From JBALVT01 sp036960305 (GTDB lineage Bacteria > Pseudomonadota > Gammaproteobacteria > Pseudomonadales > Halieaceae): a stretch of 64,000 nt of DNA. Shown here piece after piece: positions 49,529-58,207 of the stretch. The position numbers and the translations under genes were made by a program. How positions within the stretch are numbered: the first letter of the stretch is position 1; each line of letters begins with the position of its first letter. The stretch spans positions 30,930-94,929 of the forward strand of contig JBALWA010000010.1 in assembly GCA_036960305.1 (NCBI GenBank), read 5' to 3'. The notes beneath the pieces were generated by a model, which searched no databases, was not told the DNA's origin, and saw nothing but the letters and a program-made list of their open reading frames with translations.

Positions 49529-50712
49529 TTCTTTTCTCTTAGTACCCACCAACAGATTAGTAATCCGCTAAAGCAGATAGCGAAAGTCGCCATCCAACCA
49601 CCCAGCATATCCGGTAAATAGGCTTGAAAGCCCAGTGCGGACATTTCCGCAGCGCCATTCATAAACCTGATATCAAAATCTGTGTCGAGTATGCCCTGTT
49701 GCTTCAATAAACCTCGGATCAAGGAGCCTGTCCAGGCAAAAGTTACCAGGGCTAGCCACAATTTTAAATGCCCTTCTCCTGCCCGCCATAGTGTGCCAGA
49801 GCCACAGCCTCCCGCACTGACCATGCCTATACCGAATAATAGGCCACCGAGGAGTGATCCCAGCCAAAAGGTCGTGGGAATGGCCTGATAGGCATCTATG
49901 TAGCCTCTTTCGAGGACAATCGCTGCGAGAGGAATGCCAATCGATAATGCCTTGATTAGGGCTAGACCCATTTCACTGCCGATACCGATTATCGGGCCGT
50001 GGAAAACCTGTGAAAAACAAAAGCGTGAGCGTTGTAAACCGAAGCCAAGCACTAGACCGGAGATAACCAACAAACTGCGAGTGTTAAGAAATGGACTGCT
50101 GGAAAGCCGCCAGGCCAATGCCCAGGCCAATATTGCCACCAGCAACAGCAGCCCCAATACTGGACGATAGTTGTTTAATTGAGGATGTATTTTCCCTCTA
50201 GGTACCGGGGTGCTCCCCCAATGAATGTTGCGCATGCTCCAGCTCAGAAGCTTGATACCTAAATACGCACCCACAGCCAAGCCTGCCATCATTGCCCATC
50301 CCGCGGCGGATGAAAGCAGTAATGGGGTGAAAAATCCCCCCGTGGTGCAGCCGCCGGCGAGAACTGCCCCGGCGGCCATCATTGCCCCGCCGAAAACTGC
50401 CCGAAGATATTCCAATGAGGGCGAGCGGCTCAGGGTGAACTGCCTGGCCAATAACGCCGCGCTGAAAGATCCCATCAGCAAACTAATATTCATCAATGAA
50501 ATATGATGGAACAGAGGGTTCTCTGGCAGGTGATGAATACCCAGTGCTGGACCCAGGCCCAGAGCATAATTGAGATGGTCACCCCACAACAGCACGCCAC
50601 TAAAAATGCCCCAGGACTGGCCGTTGGTCATTAGCAGGATACTGACCAATACCAGGGTCATTGCCCCCGTAAAAGGGGACCATAAGTCGATGAAGACACG
50701 TTGGTAGGTCAT
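49525..50712 (-). CDS. YeeE/YedE-family sulfur-compound transporter
   Basis: A 395-residue membrane protein with about ten to twelve helices, a fused two-half YeeE/YedE protein like thiosulfate transporters. Each half has the conserved cysteine segments: AGAVLAGGCTTGGFFTPLLL and GMVSAGGCGSGTLWRAGEGH; LQRSRFCFSQVFHG gives a third conserved cysteine, matching the cysteine relay known for YeeE. ATG at 50712 starts 7 bases after the cytochrome c stop; the longer frame back to 50781 overlaps it and is less likely. It suggests uptake of thiosulfate or a similar sulfur species. Convergent with the CcdA-like gene, operonic with the membrane cytochrome. Confidence 0.85.
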   Translation of the reverse strand: MTYQRVFIDLWSPFTGAMTLVLVSILLMTNGQSWGIFSGVLLWGDHLNYALGLGPALGIHHLPENPLFHHISLMNISLLMGSFSAALLARQFTLSRSPSLEYLRAVFGGAMMAAGAVLAGGCTTGGFFTPLLLSSAAGWAMMAGLAVGAYLGIKLLSWSMRNIHWGSTPVPRGKIHPQLNNYRPVLGLLLLVAILAWALAWRLSSSPFLNTRSLLVISGLVLGFGLQRSRFCFSQVFHGPIIGIGSEMGLALIKALSIGIPLAAIVLERGYIDAYQAIPTTFWLGSLLGGLLFGIGMVSAGGCGSGTLWRAGEGHLKLWLALVTFAWTGSLIRGLLKQQGILDTDFDIRFMNGAAEMSALGFQAYLPDMLGGWMATFAICFSGLLICWWVLREKN

Positions 50713-50719
50713 GGTGGGG

Positions 50720-51121
50720 TCATTGGCAACGCATCGGCGTGTCCGAGTCCTTGGCCCCTCGTACTGCAAAGGCCAGGACATCGGCTTGCAATTGCTGGGC
50801 CGTCAAATCCATATACTTTTCAGCCGCCAGGTTGTAATGCGCGATTGACTGACGGTAGGGCTCGCTCACATAAAACGCCAAATCGCCTGTCTCTGATGTA
50901 CCACCGTGTTTACCCGCTTCATAGTAGTCTGTCCATTCCGCTATCGTCTTGTCCATGGGCGAGATTGCTTCGCCTATGGACTCAATATGACAGGAAGTAC
51001 AGACCAGGCGGTGATAGACCCGGCCGCGTTTCCAGTCTGTCTCTTGGCCGGTAAAGAGCTCAGACAACAGCGCTACAGCGATCAATACAAGGATCAGAAC
51101 GAAAGGAGCGATTTTTTCCAT
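50720..51121 (-). CDS. Membrane-anchored monohaem cytochrome c
   Basis: A 133-residue protein with an N-terminal transmembrane helix (IAPFVLILVLIAVALLSELF) and one haem-c motif, CTSCH, near residue 40, within VYHRLVCTSCHIESIGEAIS. The later half has SEPYRQSIAHYNLAAEKYMD; a methionine there could be the sixth ligand, but this cannot be fixed by eye. Its closeness to a sulfur transporter (7 bases) and convergent cytochrome-propeller operon suggests a role in oxidising a sulfur or organic compound in the periplasm. Diverges from the CrtI-like gene at 51355 across 233 bases with one operator-like palindrome. Confidence 0.8.
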   Translation of the reverse strand: MEKIAPFVLILVLIAVALLSELFTGQETDWKRGRVYHRLVCTSCHIESIGEAISPMDKTIAEWTDYYEAGKHGGTSETGDLAFYVSEPYRQSIAHYNLAAEKYMDLTAQQLQADVLAFAVRGAKDSDTPMRCQ

Positions 51122-51227
51122 TATTGCCCACCTTGGGGGCGAAATTCAGTGGCATTGTAGAAGGAACCCGTAAACCAGGGCAATGACCCGTTGTTGCTTA
51201 GCCACAATATGAATATAGTAATATATG

Positions 51228-51238
51228 TATCAATGATA
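51228..51238. promoter_or_regulatory. Palindrome TATCAATGATA upstream of CrtI-like genes
   Basis: A perfect palindrome around one central base in an AT-rich block of the 233-base gap between the membrane cytochrome and the CrtI-like genes, 117 bases before the GTG start. It repeats the TATCAnTGATA core at 42933. Its presence at two separate promoter regions of the same island argues for a shared regulator. Confidence 0.45.
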
Positions 51239-51354
51239 ATATTGTCAATTCAATTAAAATGCTTTATGATCCGGGTTCATCGCAGTGCTTTGACACAACA
51301 GGCACATACAAATGTAGCTGGCGTGAGCGCATCAATCACAGGAGCTGATCAGTC

Positions 51355-53049
51355 GTGACTAAAGAGCAAGCACAATACGACATCATCATAATCGGAGCGG
51401 GCGCATCGGGTGGCCTGCCTGCGGCGGCTTACTTGCAGAAAGCGGGTGCCAAGGTGTTGATGATCGACGCAAATCACGAGGCTGGCACTCATGTAAAAGC
51501 GCATGAATACTTCGCTGGCGCCACCTGCGTCCCCTGTGCTGGCGGGTTTGTCGGCAGCACCAACCCCTACTGGGAAGACCTGGAACTGGAACGGTATGGG
51601 GCGGAGCTTATTATCAACAAACGCTCAGCCGGGTTAATATTTCCCGACGACACCAGCCTGTTTATCGGGCCGGCCGATCCTGAGGGAACAATCCAATCGC
51701 TGGCGCGCTATTCGCAAAAAGATGCCGAAACTATGATGGGCTGGCTTACCCGTGTTGGAGAAGTGTTTGTAGAGGTCAATGAGCTGCTCTATTTCAGCCC
51801 TCCAACACCTGAGCGTCTGGATCTGATCTACGAAAAGCTTGCCTATGTGGCGGGCATTGACGTGGAAGATTTTAGGCAGATGAACGGCTGGGAATTTCTC
51901 GATGCTATTTTTGAAGACCACCGCATAAAGCAATTTCTTATGGTGACCTGCACGGTCAGTTGGGTGTTTTCAGATATGGATGCCCGCGGCGAGGGTCCGA
52001 TGGGAATGGTTGGCGCTCTTTTTCTTGGGCTTGGACAGTTAAAAGGCAGCAACCATATGGTTGTTCATGCGCTGCTGCGGGTATTTACGGAATACGGCGG
52101 TACACTGTGGAAAAACACTAAAGTCGACGAAATCGTTGTCGAAGATGGAAAAGCCGTCGGCGTGCGATTGTCAGATGATGCGGTAATGCACCCGGGTGAG
52201 ACCATTCGCGCGAAATATGGTGTGATCTCCAATGCCGGGGCCAAGCCCACATATGACATGCTTGACGAGAATGTATTAAAGCAGGCGGATCCGGCACTGG
52301 CCCAAAAAATGAAGCACTGGGATATGGCCACTCGCCCCTCTACTGTGACTGTATGGGTACTGAAGGAGCCGCCCAAGTTCAAGGCCGCCGCTACTGATGA
52401 TTATGTCGATCAGGCCGATTGGATTTTCAAAGGCATGGATAGTGTCGACAGCTGGAAAGATTGGAGTGTTGCCCAGCGCAGTGGTGATCTCGAGGGTGCC
52501 TTTGGCGATTCGGGTGGTTGGTGGGAAATTTTCATGCCAGCATTAATCGACCCCACTCAGCGCTCGCCGGAAGGTCCGCTGACATTGCGCATTGAGGAAG
52601 TATTGCCGTATCACCTGCGAGATGAAAACGGCAAAGCGGATGTGGAACGATGGGAAACAGAAAAGTGGAAATTGGTAGACAGACGTGAAGATATATTGGA
52701 GACCATGGCGCCTGGTTTCAAGGATTTGATTCTCGATCGGGTTGCTACCTCGCCGGTTGATTTGGCCCGTTCGAATCTTACGGCGGTGAAGGGCTGCGCA
52801 CAAGGTGGTGCCTTTGCGGGTGATCAAAACTATCTCGGGCGTATGCCGTATCGTATGCCAATCGATAACCTCTATATGTGTAACAGCGTATGGCCTGCTT
52901 CGCTTACTTTTGCCGGTACCGGGTACAACGTGGCCTCTATTGTAGCGGAAGAAATGGGGATTCGTGATCAGGATTGGTGGGTTGGCAGGCCAGGTCAGTG
53001 GTTCCTGGAAAATATGCCGAGGTTGCTGCCGGAGAGGCTGCGGACATAA
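51355..53049 (+). CDS. CrtI/phytoene-desaturase-like FAD oxidoreductase, copy 1
   Basis: A 564-residue flavoprotein starting with GTG at 51355 after GGAGCTG. The N-terminal Rossmann motif YDIIIIGAGASGGLPAAAYL binds FAD; the second family motif KGCAQGGAFAGDQNYLGRMP and the C-terminal VWPASLTFAGTGYNVASIVA belong to the CrtI/carotene-isomerase/retinol-saturase group. There are no other carotenoid genes (crtB, crtE, crtY) nearby, so desaturation or isomerisation of a carotenoid is not implied; hydride transfer on an alicyclic or steroid-like substrate is equally possible. It is followed after 35 bases by a homologue. Confidence 0.85.
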   Translation: MTKEQAQYDIIIIGAGASGGLPAAAYLQKAGAKVLMIDANHEAGTHVKAHEYFAGATCVPCAGGFVGSTNPYWEDLELERYGAELIINKRSAGLIFPDDTSLFIGPADPEGTIQSLARYSQKDAETMMGWLTRVGEVFVEVNELLYFSPPTPERLDLIYEKLAYVAGIDVEDFRQMNGWEFLDAIFEDHRIKQFLMVTCTVSWVFSDMDARGEGPMGMVGALFLGLGQLKGSNHMVVHALLRVFTEYGGTLWKNTKVDEIVVEDGKAVGVRLSDDAVMHPGETIRAKYGVISNAGAKPTYDMLDENVLKQADPALAQKMKHWDMATRPSTVTVWVLKEPPKFKAAATDDYVDQADWIFKGMDSVDSWKDWSVAQRSGDLEGAFGDSGGWWEIFMPALIDPTQRSPEGPLTLRIEEVLPYHLRDENGKADVERWETEKWKLVDRREDILETMAPGFKDLILDRVATSPVDLARSNLTAVKGCAQGGAFAGDQNYLGRMPYRMPIDNLYMCNSVWPASLTFAGTGYNVASIVAEEMGIRDQDWWVGRPGQWFLENMPRLLPERLRT

Positions 53050-53084
53050 ACACCTTATCGACAATAGCCGGACAATGAGAGTAG

Positions 53085-54737
53085 ATGATGACTATCAATA
53101 CCAATATCAATACTGATTACGATGTGATTATTATCGGCGGTGGGCATAACGGTATGTTATGCGGCGCCTATCTGGCGAAAACTGGCGGCAAAGTTTTAGT
53201 GCTGGAGAAAAAACATGAAACTGGCGGAGGGCTGGTAACCGAGGATTTTCAATCACCTTATCGTTTTAATCTTCATGCCACTTATATGATGATGGCGGAT
53301 GTGGCCCCCAGCCATGCGGATCTCAAACTCCATGATCACAGCCTGGCCTATATAACCCCCGACGTTCAAATCGCTTTTCACCACCGAGACGGCAAAGCGC
53401 TGGTTTTTCATCGCGACCCGGAAAAATCAGCCCAGTCGGTAGCGATGTTTTCTGAGTCGGACGCTGCTCGTTTCCGCACAATGTTTGCCGACTTCAAAGA
53501 AATGTGTGATGAAATTTTGATTCCCGCGACTTATGTGCCCGCTGTACCCGCGCTGGATCAGATAATGCAGTTTCAGCAGACTGAGCTGGGTAGGAAGGTT
53601 GCAGAAGTTTCCGAGATGACACCCGCCGAGATCATCGATAGCTACGGCTTTGAACATCCGCGGGTAAAAGGCGCACTGTTATATTTGGCAACATTGTGGG
53701 GGATAACCCCGGACGCCACCAATGTTGGTTACCTGGTGCCGCTGTGGATATATAGAATGATGAACGCTGCGCTGGTGCGTGGCGGTTCCCACTCGCTCTC
53801 TTCGTCGGTACAGGGCGCTTTTCGCAAGGCAGGTGGCGAGGTCAAGGATCGCGCCGGTGTCGAGCACATTATAATGGAAGGTGGTCGTGCAGTTGGTGTG
53901 AGAACTACTGATGGTGATGAGTACCGCGCAAAAGCAGTTGTCAGTACGGTAAATCCTGAGCAGACATTTCTCGACTTCATCGAAGAGGAAGAATTACCGC
54001 AGGATTTGGTGGCCGCAGCAAAACAGTGGCAGTGGGAAGATATTTCAGTCTTTACCAGTCACTACGGTGTGGTTGGTCCCGCGCCGGATTACACGTCCGC
54101 GAAATTTAACCCCGATGCCAATCACGCCCTTATGAATGTCATTGGCATTGAATCTGTCGAAGACGTGATGGAAGCCCACGACGATGTCGCTAACGGGCGC
54201 CTGGGCAAGATTCACGGGCGCGCCACCTGCACCTCGCAATTCGATAGCCTCGCCGCTGTCGGCCAGGATGTGTGTGGAGAGCTAAATACACTGCGATTTG
54301 AGACCTGGGCCCCCTACAAGCTGGATAACGAGGATTGGGACGACGTACGTAAGGATTATATGGCTCGCTGCAAGGCAGCCTGGCAGGAGTATGCGCCAAA
54401 TTTAAAAGACGTAAGTTATGGCTATGAAATTGTAATGACACCAAAGGATATTGAACGCCGTTTGATCAATATGAAAAACGGTTCATTCAAGCAGGGATCC
54501 TACAATATGATGCAAATGGGTTACCTGCGCCCCAACGACCAGTGCTCCCGTTACAGCACACCGGTAGATGGGCTATATATGGCGGGAGCAGCTGTTTACC
54601 CCGGCGGAATGATTTTGCACGGTTCGGGTTATAACGCCGCGAAAGTGGTGGCGGAGGATCTGGGGCTGAACATCTGGTGGCAGGAGCCCGAGATGGTGAC
54701 CAAAGCGAAAGCCAAACAGTACTTGCAAGATGATTGA
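53085..54737 (+). CDS. CrtI/phytoene-desaturase-like FAD oxidoreductase, copy 2
   Basis: A 550-residue paralogue of the preceding gene, with YDVIIIGGGHNGMLCGAYLA as the FAD-binding start, VLEKKHETGGGLVTEDF after it, and the C-terminal PVDGLYMAGAAVYPGGMILH, then GYNAAKVVAEDLG. The two proteins share the same architecture but differ in the substrate half, so they are likely to act on related intermediates or as a heterodimer. Both lack signal peptides. It is followed at 16 bases by a small hypothetical gene. Confidence 0.85.
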   Translation: MMTINTNINTDYDVIIIGGGHNGMLCGAYLAKTGGKVLVLEKKHETGGGLVTEDFQSPYRFNLHATYMMMADVAPSHADLKLHDHSLAYITPDVQIAFHHRDGKALVFHRDPEKSAQSVAMFSESDAARFRTMFADFKEMCDEILIPATYVPAVPALDQIMQFQQTELGRKVAEVSEMTPAEIIDSYGFEHPRVKGALLYLATLWGITPDATNVGYLVPLWIYRMMNAALVRGGSHSLSSSVQGAFRKAGGEVKDRAGVEHIIMEGGRAVGVRTTDGDEYRAKAVVSTVNPEQTFLDFIEEEELPQDLVAAAKQWQWEDISVFTSHYGVVGPAPDYTSAKFNPDANHALMNVIGIESVEDVMEAHDDVANGRLGKIHGRATCTSQFDSLAAVGQDVCGELNTLRFETWAPYKLDNEDWDDVRKDYMARCKAAWQEYAPNLKDVSYGYEIVMTPKDIERRLINMKNGSFKQGSYNMMQMGYLRPNDQCSRYSTPVDGLYMAGAAVYPGGMILHGSGYNAAKVVAEDLGLNIWWQEPEMVTKAKAKQYLQDD

Positions 54738-54753
54738 TGGTAGGAATTAGAAG

Positions 54754-55041
54754 ATGCAGGCAGGTTCTACCGGCTTAGGTAAAACAGTTTTAGTTATGCA
54801 GTTAGCGCAGGAGTCGGAAATGACCCGGCTCCCGCCCACCAGTGCACCCGAAGGAGCACTGGTACTGTACTGTAAAACGATTGAACCGGTGACCTGGAAT
54901 ATCTGGGTTTCAGTAGAGTCCGAAGAGATACCAGCATTGCTGGCCCAGCTGCTAAAACCCAGGCTGCTTTGGTATGTCATTAAATCGCTGATAGCAGCGC
55001 CGGCAAGATTGTTACGTAACCGGGTAGCCGGGGCAGCTTAA
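54754..55041 (+). CDS. Small protein of unknown function after the CrtI-like pair
   Basis: A 95-residue reading frame starting 16 bases after the preceding stop, with GGTAGGAATTAGAAG before its ATG. The C-terminal half is amphipathic to hydrophobic (ALLAQLLKPRLLWYVIKSLI) and basic (ARLLRNR), so it may bind the membrane. No family recognised. Inside it, ACCAGTGC (54838-54845) and GCACTGGT (54856-54863) form an 8-base inverted repeat. The opposite strand has an open frame of 77 codons, Ser-rich and without support, which I treat as a shadow. Position at the end of the operon is the main evidence for a real gene. Confidence 0.45.
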   Translation: MQAGSTGLGKTVLVMQLAQESEMTRLPPTSAPEGALVLYCKTIEPVTWNIWVSVESEEIPALLAQLLKPRLLWYVIKSLIAAPARLLRNRVAGAA

Positions 55042-55048
55042 GGCGGCA

Positions 55049-55069
55049 TCCAAAAACTACGGTTCCAGC
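55049..55069 (-). repeat. Short copy of the 3' end of the metallo-beta-lactamase-type gene at 63735
   Basis: TACGGTTCCAGCAC occurs both here (55058-55071) and at the 3' end of the truncated gene at 63735. On the minus strand both copies encode the same last residues, TR-x-VLEP-stop. Here the frame reads only MSVTATRFVLEP after the stop of the 55098 gene. It may be a relic of a lost paralogue or of a recombination between the two regions. Very short, so chance is possible. Confidence 0.3.
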
Positions 55070-55097
55070 ACGAACCTGGTGGCTGTGACTGACATGA

Positions 55098-56840
55098 CTA
55101 GAGACGCTCCTCGAGCAGTACCGTCATTTTCTGCAGCTTCCACTGCCCATTGTCCACGGCGATATCAAGCAGGGCTTGATAGCGGTTGTTGCGTTGGTGA
55201 ATATGGCCCCAGTGCCCCACGGAACCGTGTACTGTCCAATTGGCTTCTGCAACGAATTGGTCATCAGTTATACCCGGTTTTATCTGTAGGCTATCCAGTG
55301 TCACCTCCTTAACCTTGGCCTTGGCACCGCCCTGATTAGCAAGCACCAGGCTTCTCTTGGTTTCCAGATAGATATCGGTCAGGAGTTCACCGCTCACCGA
55401 GTGCTGCAATACATCGTAGATATCGCCTTCGTCGCGGTAATCAAAGGCGCGATAGATGTTGTGGAGCAGGCTTCCCACTATGTGCTGGCCTCGTTCGGTA
55501 TCTGGATAGTTGGATTCGCCAAGCATTGCAGCAGTGGTGCACAGTGACAGCATCAAAACGCTGATGCAGGAAGGTATCGCAAGGCTTCGATGCTTTGTCC
55601 TGGCGAAGGCAAGCCACACCAGGGCCAGTATTGCAAAAAATATGAATGCAGAGAGAGACTTGTTCAGGAAGGCTTGCCACCCGGGTGCGGGTAATTCGAT
55701 CTGGTAAAGAGCTGGGGTGAATGGCTGTTTAATAAAGTTTATCCACTCAAGTTGGGTATAGCCGGGTTCCAAAAACGAGGTCATCGGACTCACTTCATCA
55801 ACCGCCACGGCGGGAACCGATTGAATGCGATCGTCCCAGAGGTCCCAATTCATCGTGACTGAGTCAGGTAATTCTTTTTGCGGGTATACAAATATCGTCC
55901 CGAGAATTGCGGCGTCGATACTGAGGGGCTGGGGAGGGTCGATTACCCGCGAGCTGGTCATGGTTCTTTCTAGAAAGTTAACACTGTCCAGGATGCCCTG
56001 TGCCGGCGCGCCGTTAATCGAGACAGGCTGATGCAGGGCGAGGAAGTCAGCGACCTTTTGTTTGATCTCGGCCTGCATCTCTATAGGTATCTCGGTCTTG
56101 CCCGCTAGTCCGAGGTCAACCCAGCGCTGCAGGTCTTTGGGCCTGGCGATGATTTCCTTGCGCACCTCAAAGGGTTCAATATAGATAAAACCGGTCATGG
56201 GCGCATAGTTTTGCCGCCTAAACTTACGCCCTTCAAAAGCACTGTACCAGGGGTCGTTCCAATCTAGTTTCAATTGGTACCCGGAAGTCAGATAGCGAAA
56301 ATCATTGATGGCGACGCCCTTGTGATAGGCGATAAAGCCAATGCTTTCGTATGCCGGTGCAATGAAGCCCAGCTGTTCTGGGAGGTCTGCACCGTTGAAA
56401 GTAAAATTAAGACGGGCGCGGATGACCTCGGGCGCGTCATCCTGTATGGGCAGGGGTGTGCCATTGAACGGATCACGCAGGGTGCGACTTGAAGGGCCAA
56501 TTTTAAGCAGTTCACCCCGCATGGGGCGCCCGTTTTCATCCAGCAATACCAACTGCCGCTGAAAGAACTCCGTTATACGCTCGTTGGCAGGTCTTTCGCC
56601 ATAGCCCATTGAGCGATAAATAATGTCGGGTAACAGGTTTTTAAATGCTGCAACACCCTCTACCCCTATCTCCAGTTCTGCGCGAACACCCGTCTCATCA
56701 ATGTAAAATTCCACGATGGTTGGAGACCACATGGACTGATTAACCAACACGGCGTCTGCCCTAAGATCGGGGGCAGACACAATGATGAGAAGTAACAGAG
56801 AGAGGAGGGCGGGTTTCACTGCGGTGCGATAATCCGCCAC
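55098..56840 (-). CDS. Exported membrane protein of unknown function
   Basis: A 580-residue protein not recognised by me. It has a signal peptide (ALLSLLLLIIVSAPDLRADA), a large beta-rich periplasmic part (about residues 30-390), one or two transmembrane helices (LSAFIFFAILALVWLAFA and SCISVLMLSLCTTAAMLGES, about 400-450) and a C-terminal domain of about 130 residues on the far side, ending KLQKMTVLLEERL. The C-terminal segment (VKEVTLDSLQIKPGITDDQF) looks like an NTF2/lipocalin-type domain, though this is only a visual impression. It starts 15 bases after the metallo-beta-lactamase-type gene, so the two are one operon. Confidence 0.65.
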   Translation of the reverse strand: MADYRTAVKPALLSLLLLIIVSAPDLRADAVLVNQSMWSPTIVEFYIDETGVRAELEIGVEGVAAFKNLLPDIIYRSMGYGERPANERITEFFQRQLVLLDENGRPMRGELLKIGPSSRTLRDPFNGTPLPIQDDAPEVIRARLNFTFNGADLPEQLGFIAPAYESIGFIAYHKGVAINDFRYLTSGYQLKLDWNDPWYSAFEGRKFRRQNYAPMTGFIYIEPFEVRKEIIARPKDLQRWVDLGLAGKTEIPIEMQAEIKQKVADFLALHQPVSINGAPAQGILDSVNFLERTMTSSRVIDPPQPLSIDAAILGTIFVYPQKELPDSVTMNWDLWDDRIQSVPAVAVDEVSPMTSFLEPGYTQLEWINFIKQPFTPALYQIELPAPGWQAFLNKSLSAFIFFAILALVWLAFARTKHRSLAIPSCISVLMLSLCTTAAMLGESNYPDTERGQHIVGSLLHNIYRAFDYRDEGDIYDVLQHSVSGELLTDIYLETKRSLVLANQGGAKAKVKEVTLDSLQIKPGITDDQFVAEANWTVHGSVGHWGHIHQRNNRYQALLDIAVDNGQWKLQKMTVLLEERL

Positions 56841-56855
56841 ATCGGTTGACCTATT

Positions 56856-58097
56856 TTATTGCGGCGCCTTAAAGTCGGTGCCATGGGTCTCATTGATCTC
56901 GTCCCACATGGGGGTAACGACTTCTGGGAACTTCTCCCAACCGGCGCTGATGTATTTGGAGAAGGGCGCTGCTGCCGGAGCGGGTGCGATCTTGGGCCTG
57001 GTTGCTTCTTCAGCAAAGATATCCTCGTCAATTGCCGCCTCGCGCACTCGAATGGAATCCTTGGTGATATTGAATACCATATTATCTTGCGCAAACACCA
57101 CGGGGCCATCATAGATCAAGCGCGTTTCTTCGATCATGATTGGCAGGATATCGAAGTCGTTCTGGAAGTGATAACCCACGGCCAGGCGGGGTTTGGTTAA
57201 TGACATCAGTTTACCAAACTGGCGTGGAGAGGTATGGGCGACCGTGCTGACCATCAGAGCCTCTGAAGGCGAAAATCCCATTTTGGAGATCATTAGCTTG
57301 GGCGGCATAAAGCTTTCGTGAATGGAGATATCTGAACCTTTGGTGTGCTCTATCCACCAGCGATTGGGTGCGGTATCACTGGAGTAACTGAATTTTAGGC
57401 CGTTCCATTCAAGAATAAAGCTGACCGAGCCGTCGATGGCGTGAATTGCCGGAATCGTGCGAACGGTAACGCCATTTTCTTCAAAGATTACCTTGTTCAC
57501 AGCTTTGTAATCAAACTCGGTAATATCCAGTTCCATGCCGCGTGCATCGATAAAGCCGGAACGTGTGGCGATGTCCCAGGTATACATTTTTTGCATATGA
57601 TGCATTGCATAGTTGGTGCCAAACTTTTCCTCGGCGCCGCTGGGGCCCCAGATGCGCAGGGGAACAAGCCGGTTCATGGTAGTGCCGCCCAGCCAGAAAC
57701 TGCCCAGATCGCCGTAGTGGTCGACGTGCAGGTGGCCAAGGAACACCTTGTCCAGGTAATCGTAGGGAATTTTTTGGGCGGCGATGTTTTCGTGGGAGCC
57801 GGCGCCTAAGTCAAATAGGAACTTATCACCGTTACCCAGTTCCACCAGCCAGCAGGCGGCGGCCTGCTTCGGTCGCGGGGAGGGCATCCCGGTGCCGCAG
57901 GCGACAACGCGCATTTCATCGGGAGCGATATCCTCGGAACCGGGATAGTAGATGTCCCGGGGTTCCCTGGCGAGGGTAGAAGCGGGCCGCTCGACGGCTT
58001 GCGCGTCGGGCACGAAACCAGTTGCGCCCAGCGTGATCGTTGCGATTGTGGCCACTGCCCCCAGTATGGAGTTCATTGCCATTCGTGTTTTATCCAT
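56856..58097 (-). CDS. Exported metallo-beta-lactamase-fold hydrolase
   Basis: A 413-residue hydrolase. I use ATG at 58097, preceded by the strong site AGGGGATC; a longer frame to 58178 would add a non-signal extension. The start gives a signal peptide (MAMNSILGAVATIATITLGA). The metal motif is VFLGHLHVDHYGDLGSFWLG (H-x-H-x-D-H), with further ligands expected in AIHAIDGS, SYSSDTAPN and GYHFQND. The overall pattern resembles arylsulfatase/ribonuclease-Z-like members rather than beta-lactamases. The stretch LIYDGPVVFAQDNMVFNITK is repeated in the partial gene at the window's end, so a paralogue follows there. Substrate unknown. Confidence 0.82.
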   Translation of the reverse strand: MDKTRMAMNSILGAVATIATITLGATGFVPDAQAVERPASTLAREPRDIYYPGSEDIAPDEMRVVACGTGMPSPRPKQAAACWLVELGNGDKFLFDLGAGSHENIAAQKIPYDYLDKVFLGHLHVDHYGDLGSFWLGGTTMNRLVPLRIWGPSGAEEKFGTNYAMHHMQKMYTWDIATRSGFIDARGMELDITEFDYKAVNKVIFEENGVTVRTIPAIHAIDGSVSFILEWNGLKFSYSSDTAPNRWWIEHTKGSDISIHESFMPPKLMISKMGFSPSEALMVSTVAHTSPRQFGKLMSLTKPRLAVGYHFQNDFDILPIMIEETRLIYDGPVVFAQDNMVFNITKDSIRVREAAIDEDIFAEEATRPKIAPAPAAAPFSKYISAGWEKFPEVVTPMWDEINETHGTDFKAPQ

Positions 58098-58207
58098 GAT
58101 AGATCCCCTGATGGTGTGGTAGTTGCCCTGATTGAACCCGGAGTTTACCGGAAAACCCCAAATATTGATTCTATTCAAACGATACTGCGAAGTTAAATTT
58201 CAGAAAC

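Noticed and set aside
51355..54737. Carotenoid biosynthesis cluster
   Set aside because: Only CrtI-like oxidoreductases are present; no synthase, cyclase or hydroxylase gene is nearby.
54747..54980. Minus-strand 77-codon frame opposite the small gene after the CrtI-like pair
   Set aside because: Ser-rich, no ribosome-binding site, while the plus-strand frame has one and fits the operon.
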